From assembly GCA_022606135.1 (NCBI GenBank), contig JABYQN010000003.1, positions 3,437,535 to 3,501,534 on the forward strand: a DNA stretch of 64,000 nucleotides. Reading direction: 5' to 3'. This DNA comes from Fomes fomentarius (lineage: Eukaryota > Basidiomycota > Agaricomycetes > Polyporales > Polyporaceae). The notes under the pieces are model-generated. The model searched no databases, was not told the origin of the DNA, and saw only the letters and a list, made by a program, of their open reading frames with translations. The position numbers and the translations under genes were made by a program. Positions 1-12,789 of this stretch are shown in pieces (positions within the stretch are counted from its first letter, which is position 1; the number at the start of each line of letters is the position of its first letter).

Positions 1-1140
1 GGGATGACGTCTTCGAGTCCTGTGGAACAGGTTCTATCACCTCTAGATCTTACGTGTTGCCAAGCGCTTGTGACTCTGTCTCACGAGTTGGCGATAGCGG
101 GGGGGATGCAGGGACAGTCGCCAGTTGTGGAAGCCGTGGCGGGCCGAGTCAGAAGCCACGCCACGGAGGTACATCAGGAAAACGTCATTTTGTCCCTAAG
201 TAGCCTGAGTAGCCTCTGCACCTAGGATATTTGAACTCCGAAGCCACCCGGTGGCTGAATGTCACGCATTTGCACCCAACTCATTGCACACCAAGAGAAC
301 AACAACACATTGTCTCGGAAAATTACACCAACATTGCTTGCAGTATAATACACATTTGTACAAATTTCTGTGACAGTTCGTCAAGGTTTGCAGTGAGCCG
401 ATGCGAATGAATTCTCACCAGAGCAAGACTGCGACACTGTTACTTACAACTTACATATCTCTTCGACTACTGAGCCAATCTCGTTGTTTCTCACGTAGAC
501 AACATAGTATATGTACTATACATGACACAGGTATCTGGGTGGGTGCGAGGGACACAGGGATGTGGAGGGGGCGTTTTGCACTTCTGTCACGGCATTTGCC
601 GTTCTGCATTACTGGTGCCATGATAGTAGGTGGCGACCAATTCAAAAAACTCTCAGGCGAGATTTTCCCACGAGCATCCGGAGGAACCGCCGCTAAGCGC
701 CCATCTTCTGCCTCCTTTTGACAATGCTACGCCGGAAGTTCTGGGGTACAAATTGCATAGCGCAGTCATACAGTACTATAGAATGTTCTTGAGGTATCAT
801 AAAGCCAGAACACACCGGCAGTGACCGGCTAGTGACTGCATTCGGATGCAAAGGTCGTCGGGATGGGCACCGGAAGTTTCTCACACAGAAGTCTGGGAAG
901 CGACACTGGTTATTGCGACACTGGTTATTCGGAGTCCTGATTCCTCCGAGTTCACATCGGATATGAGACTGTGCAAGCATCATGAACATTCTTCTGGGAT
1001 ACATCCAAGGACACTTTTGACTCTCTCTGTCACACACGAAACTATCCCTTTCACACACTTAATTTGGATCTTACGTAGCACGGAGGTATATGGAAAGCAA
1101 TAGCACTGGAGAATGCCATATGTATGTCTTAAAGGGGACT
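1..1140. other. No gene recognised
   Basis: Only short, unrelated open frames occur on both strands, none with a recognisable domain. A very short direct repeat occurs near 905-930. I see no RNA gene or repeat boundary here. Confidence 0.4.
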
Positions 1141-1216
1141 AAGGTCAATGAATTGTAGAAGCAAGAGTACCAGCTGTCAGGTGATGGAGTTGAGCCTCTT
1201 TTGATGGGCTTGTATG

Positions 1217-1346
1217 GTAGTCCATGTTCGGCAACGTGATGACCATCCGGGAGAATCTGCCTCTCGTGGCCACCTTAGCTTGGTAAGCTTTGGCTACGGC
1301 GGGAGCTGCGCAGTGTGAGTGAGTGACAGTGCGCGATGACAATGTT
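1217..1346 (-). pseudogene. Fragment of the repeated protein family found intact at 41.2-43.7 kb
   Basis: About 130 bases here are almost identical to 43285-43416 (one substitution and a 2 bp gap). On the minus strand they encode the same segment around TVTHSHCAAPAVAKAYQAK and continuing to VITLPNMDY. Sequence on the upstream side (to about 1480) still resembles the intact protein (LTLSSR...) but is diverged, and the rest of the roughly 800-residue protein is missing. It is a decayed 5' piece of a dispersed gene family rather than a working gene. The family has no function I can name. Confidence 0.7.
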
Positions 1347-1968
1347 AGTTTTCCCCTGCTTCCAGCCGGCGGAACAAGAGTGGTGCCCTGACGATGTGGC
1401 GGTTCCCCGATAGGTTCCCGAGGTGATCCAGACATCTGGCCATACCTCCGCCGTGGACTGGTGGACACCGGTATCCTCATCTATGAGATGATTGTGAGTC
1501 TTGTGCCAATTTCCAAGAGTCCGCATGCCCAAAGTTGACATCTCGGCCTTCTGTGCAGTATGCAACTACTCCGTTCAAGGGTGTTGAGCGCAATGACACG
1601 TTCCACGATATATTTAACCTGCCCGTTCATTTCCGAGACATGCCCAAGGTGTCACAGTAAGCATGCTCCGGCCTAGTTCTATCGCGCGCTGTGCCACTAA
1701 CATTACCGTGATCTGTTCATTACATGATTGTGCACATAGCGCCCGCAAGGACATCGTCACGCGTCTCCTCGATAAGAGGGACTGGACCCGCCTGAGCAGA
1801 GCGGCGCATCCGAGGTCAAGCAGCACAAGTGGTTCCGCCAAAATGAATTAGGGCCTCTTGCGTAACACTCAGTCGGCGCCGGTGAGTTTACTATCCTTCC
1901 CTCATCTCGATGCCATACTCCTGCCGGGCGACAACTTCCCACGTCTATACAGCTCATGCAGCCTTCAG

Positions 1969-2343
1969 TCATATGGCACCTACTCCGACCGGCCCTGCTC
2001 GCTGAGGATGGAGAACAAGGCCGTACAGCTCCGACATGCGTGACAGGTCGAACCTCTCCTGCTTTACGTGGAACAGCTTCTCCCAGCGCTCGTGGAACAG
2101 CCACCGCTCGTCGCCACCTCTACTGGATCTTGCGTCCATCGTCTCCCAGTTCCAGCGCATGACGTCCCGGAGAGTGGAGAGCAACTCGATCACCTCCTTC
2201 ACGACCTCGACCGGCTCCTTCTCTTGGTCCATGCCGCTTCTCGGGCTCGTCGGGGGGCGGGAGGGAAATCCTCTTGGCATTGGTAAGTCGCAATCTTTGT
2301 CCTCGTCCTCGGAAAGACTCGGACTCAGAGCCGGGTACACCAA
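1969..2343 (-). CDS. Unrecognised 124-residue open frame
   Basis: This open frame encodes a charged protein with an N-terminal Ser/Glu/Asp-rich stretch, a helix-prone segment (VEVVKEVIELLSTLRDVM) and an aromatic, basic segment (RWLFHERWEKLFHVKQERF). The composition looks protein-like, unlike the Arg/Ser-rich shadow frames around it. I see no known domain, no introns I can place and no homologous copy elsewhere in the window. It could be one exon of a longer gene. Confidence 0.3.
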   Translation of the reverse strand: MVYPALSPSLSEDEDKDCDLPMPRGFPSRPPTSPRSGMDQEKEPVEVVKEVIELLSTLRDVMRWNWETMDARSSRGGDERWLFHERWEKLFHVKQERFDLSRMSELYGLVLHPQRAGPVGVGAI

Positions 2344-2349
2344 ACACTC

Positions 2350-4370
2350 TGTGTGCAGCAGCTAGAGATCATCTCCTATCTCAAGATCTCCGCGACCAGC
2401 CCGGACCCCAGCTGTGTGCCTTGGAAAGGGACGCAACCAGTCCATCAGATTACCCGAGTGCTCAATCTCTACTAGGCGTTCTTTTGTGTCGACAGCATGG
2501 GGCTCGCATCCGGGCCTCGAGTTCTCAGCATGCATCCGTGGATTTGAATCTGCCGGACAGGTATGTTATTTCACCTTGGTTCAAGTTGTGTGACACGTCA
2601 CTCACCACTCACCGACAGAATGGATCTCAAGTCGCCGGTCGGCAGAATGGCTAGCGCAAGGTACGCATTCGTCGTGTCTTGGTATCCAGTCGCTGCCCTG
2701 ACATCACGACCCATCTGAACACGACCGGAGATAGCTCGCGTCTGCAGTATGCGATGACGTCGTCCGGCCTCTCAAGCTCTTCCGCAGGCGTCCCTGTGTG
2801 CTCAGCTGCCCCACGGTGAGTTCACGAAGCTCTCGTATATCGAGCTCACCAGATCCTTGGTCAACTAACTGCAAACGATCATGGATACACGACGGCTCCG
2901 CCGCCTCGTCCGTTGGAGCAACAGCAGCGCAGTACGGAGTTTATGAAAGGCGCAGCCCACTCTTCCCCGACCACCGAACTCTTGCTGGTGGCCTACCGGC
3001 GGGACGTCGACCGGCCATTGACACGAGGAGAGATGCATCTCCCGAGTGCCGATCGGTCACTTGTATGTCGATCGCCACCCAGGCTTCTAGCTTCTAACTC
3101 ATTACAAACAAGCATTCCTCGTGTCCGCAACCAGTAGGTCTATCGTCTGGCCTCTGGAGGTCTCGACAGTGCCCCAGCGAACACATGGCCTACGCGAGAC
3201 GCGCCCTGCCGGCCGGCGAGTTGTGTGTTTGTGAGTCCCAGGATTCGCAGGACAAACCGCAAGTGACTCGGCCAGCTCTTTGTCATGCTTCTGCTTCGTC
3301 CGCCACTGCATCTGTGCAGGCAAGCTCCGTCATCGTCGCACCAAGAGTCGATGCTCACAGTGTAACATCTGCCACCCGTGCATTCTCAGCAGAGACGAGG
3401 CTGTCACATGATGGTTAGTGAGTCCCTCTTCGCAGTCCACACACCAGATCACTCACATGATATCTTCGGAGTGTAGAGACCAGGATTTGAGCTCGCTGAT
3501 CACTCGCATAATCACGTGTACGTATCGAAATATATTCAAACGCTAGCGTACGTACATACTGCCCTTGCGCGCACACGCGCTGTACATATCATATCGTGCA
3601 TGCTGTCGGCACGGCTCACGGCAACTTGAAGGATACGAGACGGCAGGTCACGGCACGCATCTCGCGACCGCATCCTGCCGTCTCCTATCTCCTCGTCATC
3701 CTACAGTGCCTCAGGCTCGTGGCCGCTGTTCGCCGGATGCCGTCCTGGATGCTCTCCGACCGCGGCGACTGGCACGTGCTGTGTCGTTCCGAGCTCATGC
3801 TCGCCGTCGCTGAGACCGCTGGGCTTGCAGCGGGCTCGGTGGACGAGCGGAGTTAATGGCCTATGCGCAAACTTGTGTTAACACATATGTATGACACCTG
3901 AGAGACGGTCCGGACGATGCAGTGCCGTCGACGTGTGCCAGCGTGGTCGCTCCATCGGGGCATCGGTAATTTCCTTGTCTACGGCGCGAAAGAGCAAGAG
4001 GAGACACGACTGGCTATCCATCCGGTAGCTGTTTTGGTCGACGAAATGTACTCCCGAGTCAAAGGAGACGCAGTGACACAGCGTGTTGAGCCATTCAAAG
4101 GCTCTGTGTTCACCCGTGCCATCAGCACGAGATGCAGCCCACGTTTGCATGCGAAGATAGAACTCACAGTTCACGCGATTGCATGCAGCTACGTATACGT
4201 GTTTGAGTCAGTGAAAGCGGACGAGGTCGGACTTGGATGTCCGGCAGGAACGTTAATGAGTCGATTCCGGCGTTCGAGTCCCTTCGGACTACGCGGAAAT
4301 CGCTCGTTCCCTGTCGCGACTGGGCCGGACGACTGGCCGGAGCGATGACGGCGGCGAGTTGGAAGGACAC
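2350..4370. other. No gene recognised
   Basis: Several short overlapping frames exist, but none shows a domain, a splice-consistent exon chain or biased composition. I see nothing assignable in this stretch. Confidence 0.4.
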
Positions 4371-4379
4371 TGGTCGAGT

Positions 4380-5760
4380 CTGGATGTCATATGTCAGTGA
4401 AATTGCATCAGAGGTCGAATTTGCGACCGACGCAGATCGTCGCACGACTGGCCGCAGAGGATGCAAGATGCTCAACGCTATCTGTCAGTGTCCATCAGCT
4501 TCCGATCGGACGCGGACTCGCTAAGACATGGCAACGTGGCTTACCGGACTGTCTGCAGCGTTGAGGACACTCGTCGATGTGCCGTCCGTATCCGTGCATT
4601 GTCCGACACTCTCCGGACTCGGGCTGAGGTGGTTTGGATGCCGGCCGGTGTGTGCGGAGGGCGGAGGGCGGAGGGCGGAGGGCGGAGGGCGGAGGGCGGA
4701 GGGCGGAGGGCGAACGGGGGATGTCCATTGCGAGAAGGCGAAGGTGCATCAACGGGCGGAGTCACTGGTGTACATTCTGGCCAGAGCACAGTCCAGTTGT
4801 TGCTCACTGGTCCAAGCTTCAGAACAGATCTTGCGGATGATGCTGATGTCGTGGGACATACGTGTCAATGAAATTGCGTCTAAAGTCGAATCTTTCGACT
4901 GACGGCGATCGTTGCGAGAACGACCGCACAAATGTTCAATGCTGCCTGTAAGGGTCACTTAGCTTGCGATTGGACGCGGATTCGCTGAGATATGGCCAAT
5001 ATGGGTGCTTACCAGACACATGATGCTGTCCGCGCTGTGCCGTCCGTAAGCGACACTCTCCAGACTCGGTCTGGGGTGGTTTGAATGCCGGCCGGTGCGT
5101 GCAGAGGGCAGACGGGTGGGAATGTTATATTGGGTGTCGAAAACGGGCTGTTGAGCGCGACTTGGATACCGGGGGGAGGCCGGACGAGTTGGTAGGTGTT
5201 CGTGCATGCACGGCCAGCACAGCAGTGATCGTGCTTTGAGACTGCGTGGAGGCGACTCCGGCCTGGCGCCATACCGCATCATGTGTGTGAGCTGGAGGAC
5301 GATAGAACATCTGAGACGACTCACCGGCCGGCCGTCTGTCCTGGCCACGTCAGTGTTCGTGCCCGACGGCGAGCAGTGGGAGTACTACCTCCCTGCCGGG
5401 CGCTGGACGCCATTATTCCACCCGTCACATGCGCAGTCGTTCGTGGAATGTGTAAGATCGCAGATCGTTGCGAGAGCGGCTGGGGATGACGCGAAATGTT
5501 GAACGCTGCTTGGGATGGCCAATCGGGTGCAGATTGGACGGACATTCGCTGAGATATGGTGATTCCCGTCCGCCGCGAGCAGGACGCTGTCTCGTCCGTT
5601 TCCGTCTATCGTTCGGGGCTCTCCAGACTCGGACGGGCGCGGACGTTGGTTCTGGTCTCGAACATGAGCGTCGTTTTGAACGTCCACTTCTGGTCCGGAC
5701 GAGACCCGGACATCTTGCGCAGGTGTTGGTGCATGCGTGTAGACAGTGTTTGAGGGCGTG
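4380..5760. repeat. Three diverged tandem units of roughly 450-560 bp
   Basis: Landmarks recur in the same order three times. A segment ending in GACGCGGACTCGCTAAGACA lies at about 4510, its relative at about 4975 and another at about 5540. A segment starting CTCCGGACTCGG or CTCCAGACTCGG lies at about 4611, 5058 and 5620. The first two units also share GATGCCGGCCGG. Spacing is about 450-465 bp and then about 560 bp. Units are clearly related but only moderately similar, so this is an old tandem repeat. No unit keeps a common reading frame. Confidence 0.65.
4656..4711 (+). repeat. (GGAGGGC)8 minisatellite
   Basis: Eight perfect head-to-tail copies of the 7-mer GGAGGGC lie inside the first diverged tandem unit. 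The equivalent place in the second unit, near 5105, has only one degenerate copy (AGAGGGC). The plus strand has a GGG run every 7 bases, which could fold as a G-quadruplex. The array is open in several frames on both strands, so long frames across it are not evidence of genes. Confidence 0.95.
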
Positions 5761-7100
5761 AGGACACGAACGAATGAAGTACGAGAGGATTGTGTGGCGG
5801 CTCAGGCGGGATCGCGGGTGATCAGGCTCTGGAGTCGAGGAGACACGACAGCGGCCGGCAGAGAGCATACATCCCGCATTGACGGACTGTATGTGAGGCG
5901 GCAGACGACGGTTCGAGTATGTACGAGCGGTCGCGGTCGCGGTCAAGTTATTGACGATCGGGCAGCGAAGATGTCGCACTTGAAGGCGAGATTCGGACGA
6001 GGACGAGATGGATGTTGGTTTCAACATCCATGTCGTGCGGGCACACTGCTCAATGGATACTGGAACAAAGAAAGACGTACCTGGGCCGTCCGACAGCGGT
6101 CGGACTCGGAGAGCACGGGCTGCCTGTGTGTGATTTGTGACCTAGAGGGTACTGATTAGAACGGAAGGCAGGGCAGCGCGCTGACGGAGTTGAGGTGATT
6201 GAAGGAGCAGTGAGGAGGAAGAGCGAGGAGCGAGAGGAATCGTGGCCAACAGCCAAATGATGATGCAGATGATGATGCAGTCGACCTGGAGCGTAATACG
6301 TCATCGGTCAGAGTATGTTCCAGGTTCACACCGTACGAGGATGAACCAACAACAGTACTGGTCTGCACTGGGGATCACAGCAATTGAGTGAGTACTGTAC
6401 AGCTGAAAGCGAAACCTCAACATAGTTTCGAGTCCTGTATGTCATTGCTCAGTGCACCTGAGGTTCCTAGAGTCATCATCGTACACCCGCCCGCAACTTG
6501 CGACTACTCAGAAAATCCTATCCATACAGCTACCCTCGATTCGCCGAGCGGCGCGACGCCGCGGAAGAACATTTTTGAAGGGCATCTCTTCTCCATGCTC
6601 GTTCATGCCAACATGCCGAGCATCAAGCAGAGACACCCTCGCTCGCGCGCGGAACGAACCCGCACAGCAGCACAGCACCAGGCGGGGGCGCGACGCGCGC
6701 GCGGAATTCGGCCGCCTAATCGACCATGCGCGCCCACGTGGCACCGCACGCAGGAAGTGCGTGTTCACCCACTCGATGAACCGTTCCTACGTCGTTTTTC
6801 GTTATTCGTTATTTATCTCATTTATTCCGATTTTTGCGACGTGTTTTTCCATTTTCCATTTTCCATTTTCGCGATCGGTTTGTCCGTTTTACCGGTTGTG
6901 ACCATTGTGTGGCAGTTCCGTCCTACCGGGCGCGTAAGAGTGCGATCGAGGGATGCGCAGCGGTGGGTTTGATGATCGCGGCGCGGTGCAGAGTCGGCGT
7001 AGAGGCGGAAGGAGGGCGCGTTTAACGATGTCGACGGTGAGCAACCGGCCGTGAAGGTGTCGACGATGTGGCGTCGAGGGGGAGGGTTGCCAGGGGGATC
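5761..7100. other. No gene recognised; small CCATTTT triplet repeat at 6849-6869
   Basis: A stretch rich in GC dinucleotides (about 6640-6720) is followed by an AT-rich stretch (6780-6880) containing three tandem CCATTTT units. No exon chain or RNA gene could be supported. The switch in base composition may mark a promoter-like or transposon-derived boundary, but nothing more specific is visible. Confidence 0.4.
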
Positions 7101-7104
7101 ACAT

Positions 7105-8603
7105 TCAGAACGTTGAAACGTTGAAAAAATGAAGAAGTGAATTTAGGGGGAGATAGTGAATTAAAACAGGGCACTGAGCGTTAGTGTGAATGGGAAGACT
7201 TTTGACGAGCATCAACACAACGTGCGGGCGGCTGCATATGTAGTGTAGGTCGCACGTCAATGATGAGACACACGAGTGCAGGAGAATCACGTACCCGCTG
7301 ACATCGGGGTGTATTGTGATTGGGAAGATGAAGTTCTCTTCCTCCCTGTAGGCCGAAGAGTTCAAAATCAGCAAACAATCACGAAGAGTATAGATAGCGC
7401 ATCGTGGGCATGCGACAGATAGAATGCGTATGACCTGTACAAGTACGTGAACATGTCCTTCCAAAGCTGCTCCACGTCCCGTGCGTTGACCTATGTACGC
7501 ACGACAATTCAGTGGATACGCGCCAAGACTTCACACAACTCGAACGACGTACCCATCCATGAGAGTTGGGGCTAGACTTGATAAACCTAGGACACGGCAA
7601 GCTATCAACATCGCATTACTGCATGCATGCCCTGCATGGAGACCTACATCATGGGCGGCAAGTCGTCGAGGTACCAGTTGGCAGGAATTTCGACCAGACC
7701 TGTTTCTTTGCCCCTGACGAGCGGCTTCATCCACGTCTCTGCCTTCGCCTTGTAGTCGATCTTGTTCCAGAGGTCCTGGTCGCGCAGGTAGAAGGCTTGG
7801 GAGCTGCATCGCGCGCAATGGCGTAAGATCGTGCCGAATGCCGTCCACGATGTCGGGTACTTACTCGTGAGCCATGATGGGATGGTCTAGATTACACAGC
7901 CGGTGAGGACAAACATTCACAAGCAGACGCGAACCGACATAACTCACCGTACTCTATCCCCTTGTCGAGTAGCAGCATCGTCCCTTCCTTGCTCGTTTCC
8001 CACCACGGCGCGACGCTGCCTTTGGGCGATACGCCGTTGTTGAACTCGGTGAGAAGCTGGTACGTGTGATCGAGTATGTCCTTCTGCTGCTCTAGAGACA
8101 TCGCGACCGGATTCTCGTGCGAGTACCCGTGCAGCCCTCTGCACGTATACACGCGCGCGCCATCAGCAGACTGGACCCGCGAACCTCAAATTCGACCACA
8201 CGGAACGCACGCACATCTCATGTCCGGCGTCCCGTACAGCAGCCATCTGTTCCGGAAACGTCTCCAAGCTGCGTCCTGACAATTGCAAAGTTCCCATGGG
8301 GCATTTCATTTCGCGAGATACGTGGCAGAGCAGGGTAGGGCGCACCCCGGGCGCACCTGGGATGAACCATGTCGTCTTGATGCCGTACTTGGCGAAGAGC
8401 TTGAGCAAGCGAGGTGTTCCGACCTCCCCGGCATAGACTCCCTATGCGATGATCACGACAGCAGTAAATACACGAGGGGGTTTGGGAAGTATCCGAGGTT
8501 GAGAGGGAGGGCAACGCTCAGCATGGCATCAGAGACTTACTCGAGAGATGTCAAGCGGGGAGTCTTCACCTCTGTACGAGCCCAACCTTGTTCCCAAGGC
8601 ATG
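7105..8603 (-). CDS. Polysaccharide deacetylase family (NodB-like fold) protein, possibly degenerate at both ends
   Basis: Minus-strand exons give, in order, [28 protein letters not shown] joined to [87 protein letters not shown]; and [14 protein letters not shown]. These are hallmarks of the fungal polysaccharide deacetylase group related to peptidoglycan and chitin deacetylases, which remove N-acetyl groups from sugars. HGYSHE supplies the usual metal-binding histidines. Introns start with GT and are short. The N-terminal motif that normally carries the catalytic Asp pair is not visible upstream of about 8600, and the C-terminus after HPDVSG soon loses family character. The gene may be truncated or carry sequencing indels. 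Confidence 0.75.
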
Positions 8604-9201
8604 AATTCAACATGATGCGTGGCATGCGTGCAGTGTCTGGTTCTGCAGGTGAGGATCGCTGGGGTCAAGAAGGAAGGTAGGTGGAGATGACCAGATATCG
8701 TATGAGAAGAATCTAAAGGCACCGTGACGGGGCTCCGTGGACTGACCCGGGCGTGACATCCTGTGGAGAATCTCAATTATAATATCCAGAAGAACTTCTT
8801 TCCGTTGGCGCCGGATCAACATGACTGAATGCCACGATGACATGGTTGATAGAGCTTCACATAAGCTCACGCTCCCCGGGGTGTATCCTACTCCGTCGCT
8901 CACGAGTGCGTTATCATATACAGTACTCAACACGAAGCTGATCGATTTCTCTTCTAGACCTTGTCTTCTCATGCTTGTGCACTCAGGCGCCCCTAAGAAG
9001 TCTCTGAGCGTCCGCTCGCCCGCTTACGCTCCAAGTCGACCAGATGTACTATATGCGGGAATGCTCGACATCCAGTTCGATTAGAGATTTGCAAAGCAGC
9101 CTTATCATCACCGCTCGTGGCATATCGACGGGGCTTCCAGCCGCCCGATAACCTTCTCTTCTTCTCCCTCTTCTCGCAAATCCTTTGCTCTCCGCGCACC
9201 G

Positions 9202-9348
9202 ATGTCAGACGAAGAAAAGCGGACGACGGCCTCCACAGTGGCAGAAGAAGAGTCTCATCATGGAGGAGCCCTGAAGGCTCTGAAGCACGCTGACGACGCG
9301 CTCCTGGCAACGCTGGGTTATCGAAGCGAGTTCAGACGCGAGTTTTCC
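9202..9348 (+). pseudogene. First exon of an APC-superfamily amino-acid/GABA-type permease, truncated
   Basis: A start codon opens a 49-codon exon ending in DDALLATLGYRSEFRREFS, followed by a good donor (GTATGT). This is the cytosolic N-terminus found just before the first membrane helix of fungal APC-family amino-acid, choline and GABA permeases. No following exon with membrane helices is present: within 90 bp the minus-strand gene at 9.4-11.6 kb ends instead. The permease was therefore cut off after exon 1. Substrate cannot be judged from this piece. Confidence 0.6.
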
Positions 9349-9433
9349 GTATGTCTCTGCTCTGGGTGTGCCCTGCTCCGTCACCCTCCTCACACTTGCA
9401 ACCTCACCAATCTGTAGTATAGCTCCCCTCTGC

Positions 9434-11604
9434 TCAATGGTTTCTCCTCTTGCGCTTCCCCAACGTCACCTCATTGTCTACCCCCATGTCTCCATAGTCG
9501 GTCTCATCACCATCATCCGCTTCACTGCCTGGGTCATGGACCACATGTAGCATCTCCATCTGCGACTTCAGACGTGCCTTATAGCCCTCCACCACGTGTA
9601 GTGCTTGTATAAGGTCCTTCTTCCTTGGATCTTTTGACGGCCGGCCTCGCTTGCCAGTGCGATGCTATCAAGAGAACGTGATCAACAAAAATTCGTAACC
9701 GTACTCTGATACGTACTGTCTTCTTCCGCCCCGCTTTCCACTTGGTGTTGACTGAAGGCATATTATCTACCATCTCCTGGAACGAAGCGATCCCGACGGT
9801 AGTGCTGTTAGCTACACTCCTCATATCGGATGCTATGGTCTTCCAAAGATGGTCTCAGCTGGGACGGCCAACGAGAGACGACTAGTTACTTACCCTTGGC
9901 CCGTTCAAAGCATATTTCCAATCAGTCGGTCGTCTAGCTAGTATGGTGCTGTAGAACTTGACGGAGCCTAGCTGGTATTCGCACACCGGTAATACCTTAT
10001 ACGTCTTGTCAGTAGCGCGATGGGGTCGCAAGCGTAGCTGTCACCTACAATATCACTTGGATGTCAGCACCGCAGACTACACTATCACAGTGCAACTCAC
10101 CCAAAACGTGCTTCTCATCCAGCATGCCCCATGATGTGAGGTTGTTGAATAGCTCCGCTGACACCATACAGAAAGATTTGCGGTACACATGCACATATTC
10201 GGACATGTAATACTTGTGGGAACGGTGATTGAAAGCAAACGGATTAGTATGGTTTGCGGGTGTGGCGACAAGTTTGAGGAATCGGTCGGAAGCCCAGATA
10301 GCCATGTATGCGGGCAATCCAGAACGCAGCCGGCCATACATCTCATCGTCCTTGCATACCATGGTTGTCGGGGTGCCAGGCCACATCGATATGAGATGGA
10401 GGAGGTCGTTCGCGGTGTGCTTGCCTAATCCGTTGAAGACGGTTTGCACGCTGTACAGCGATGCTATGATGGGAACATCGTTCTGTGAACAGATGTCCGC
10501 CCCCAGCACTTGCTTCCTCCAAGCATCCAGCGGGTTTCTTGATGTACTATCAATTATTATAAGACAATGACACTTGTTTTGGAAGTGTTGGTCCGCGCTG
10601 TGGGACAAAGGTCATGGACCCGACTGGATATATGAGAGGGAAGACGCTTTGCACATACCTCCGATTTGGGCAGGACATCGGCAGGACTCCACAGTACTGG
10701 TCGGCTAAATACATGGAAGCGCACCAGACGCGAGAAGTCTGTAACAATGATAGCGCGATCCTGGCAGACAAGTGCGCCAAACACATTGACAAGTCTGTCC
10801 TCACCACTCAGCGAAGAAGGACATCCTGCGACAACGAACCGAGAGGGCAGGATGAAGGAGCGCAGACGGTTGGCCTTTGACTTGTTCTTGTTGGGTCCCG
10901 GTGCGCAGTTCCCAACGAGAGCATGGTAATCTTCGAGGGAGACAATGCTGATACAGGCTTCCAGCCCAAGATGTATACGTACAGCGTGCTCCAACAAGTG
11001 TCAGTTGGATGCGGAGAAATTCCTGTGCATAATGGCCGGGACACTTACGAATCCAGCAGCTAATATGATTTCCTTGCCTCGTGACTGGACAGCGACAGGA
11101 CCCGGTGTGAGTGGCTTCACCAAAAACGCCAGCGGCTCCCAAGCCTTCATTTGAAGTCGCTCTTTGTCGTACTTGTTAACTTCATAGTCCACTGGCATGT
11201 CTTCTTGGCTGTGTTCATACCCCCATGACTTGCATGTCATTGTGGTATACTTGCGCTGCTTAGTTCCAATAGCGAAGCACCGCGGGAAGAACGCCCAGTG
11301 TTATGTCAAACCCGACAATTAATCGACATATCCACTAATACATACTATGCCGCATAGTAGTTATGCTCACCTGTCAGGACTTCTCCCGGGTGTGTATTTG
11401 CATACTCTTGTATGGCGCGTGTAATTGTATAGTTGAACGCGCTTTGCGTGTCGCCTTCTGGCATGCCGATGGACGTGACAGATACTGTATGTGGTCGTGG
11501 AGTTGGGTTCGAACTAGCGCTAGTGGCCCAGACGCGAACTGTCACGCCATGACAGCGTGACACTGCAATCACGTCAAAAACAGCATACCCTAGGGACATC
11601 AAAT
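9434..11604 (-). CDS. Unknown multi-exon protein with C-terminal AT-hook
   Basis: A coherent chain of minus-strand exons runs from about 11.60 kb to a stop at 9434. Recognisable pieces in order are GYAVFDVIAVSRCHGVTVRVW; QSAFNYTITRAIQEYANTHP; LQMKAWEPLAFLVKPLTPG; LEACISIVSLEDYHALVGNC; NDVPIIASLYSVQTVFNGLG; KVLPVCEYQLGSVKFYSTIL; SFQEMVDNMPSVNTKWKAG; and a tail with TGKRGRPSKDPRKKDL (AT-hook-like RGRP) and a very acidic stretch ending GKRKRRNH. The exons keep frame across short introns, suggesting a real gene of about 600 residues. I know no domain for the core. It sits against the truncated permease exon, as if it belongs to an insertion. Confidence 0.5.
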
Positions 11605-11639
11605 CAATTTCTTTGGCAAAAGGCAGATTTAATGACTAC

Positions 11640-12780
11640 AAATATCACACATAAAAAGTGCTAGGTGTTGTCCTTGTTCTATAATAATCCAGACGAGCGT
11701 CACACGGGCGCTAGTGTGCATGACTATTCTGAGCGCCCATCGCCGTCGCTCCCGCCTAGACGGAAATGTCCGTGTTGTCGGCGTGGACATGTGCGGAGGC
11801 CCGTGCGAACGAGGGCGAGGATGTGGACCGACAATGGAAACGAGACGGTGACTAGGACGCACTCTCTAGCTCCCGGTTCGGAAAGGCTGTTTACGTATAC
11901 GATTGGAGCAGCATTCGAGACGTGTGCAAGGTCCAAGTCGTCGTCGGACTCGAGCGGATGCACTGCTGTGGGCTCAGTAGCGTTGGCTGATACATCTGTG
12001 CTAACGTATAGGTGTACTCATCGGTGAGTCATGCGAGCGTCGACGCCAGAGGAAAGGAACTCACGTCGCACCATATAGATTGCATCGGTTTCTTCCCTCG
12101 ATGATAATGTGCGGCGCGGCCGCCATCGTGCTGTTCAGTATGATGGTGAAAAGAGAGCTGCAACAGGTAGGAGCTACCTCACTAGAGACGGAAGACCGGA
12201 AGGAGGCACCTGCACCACTATCAACAGGCCTGATGAGAATGCGGCGTGGAGGTGCATCTGTAGACCTTGGTGGCCATGTCCGCAGCTTCAGCAGAAGTGT
12301 ATCAGGGTTCGGAAGGGTGTAGCCTGTTTTTTTATATGTACATTGCGACACCTGTGTAGACCAAGTCCGTATTACCAATGTTGCACTTTGTATATTAGCA
12401 TCAGCGTGTTTATCAGTACTTATTAGCGCAAACAAGACCGTCAGTACACCTATTACACACCTAGAGTCCTGATAGTCATGTATATTCGACCAGTTGGCAG
12501 GATGACCGTCGTGTCCTGCTGGCATGGGAGGCCTCAACGTTTCGAAGAACAAGAGTGAGTCTGACGTTGCAGGCCGCCGCCTCAGGCGAAGCGCTCGTTC
12601 TCTGCAAATGGCGGCACGTGATCTTTCATGACGTGTGCCACGTTCGCGTGTGTTGGGCGCCTGGGGGAAGCTGTGGCTTAGAACTGTCTCTCTCTTCTAG
12701 TCATGTCCTCTCCTGCTCATTCACACATGCCCTAGCTGCTCTCTTCTTCCACTCCAAGCCCAGTGAACTGAAAGAAACGA
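11640..12780. other. No gene recognised
   Basis: Open frames on both strands overlap with no recognisable domain. A minus frame at 11724-11963 with SDDDLDLAHVSN could be a 5' exon of the preceding minus gene, but I cannot connect it by splice sites. The last part is upstream sequence of the Derlin fragment. Confidence 0.35.
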
Positions 12781-12789
12781 ACGGACAAA

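Noticed and set aside
4250..4300. Possible tRNA (GTTCGAGTCCC T-loop-like string)
   Set aside because: No acceptor stem, D-arm or anticodon arm can be paired around it.
4656..4711. CRISPR-like array
   Set aside because: Direct 7 bp head-to-tail units without spacers, in a eukaryotic genome; a minisatellite explains it.
4495..4871. Overlapping frames across the GGAGGGC array
   Set aside because: The array is open in several frames on both strands; flanking residues have no conserved content.
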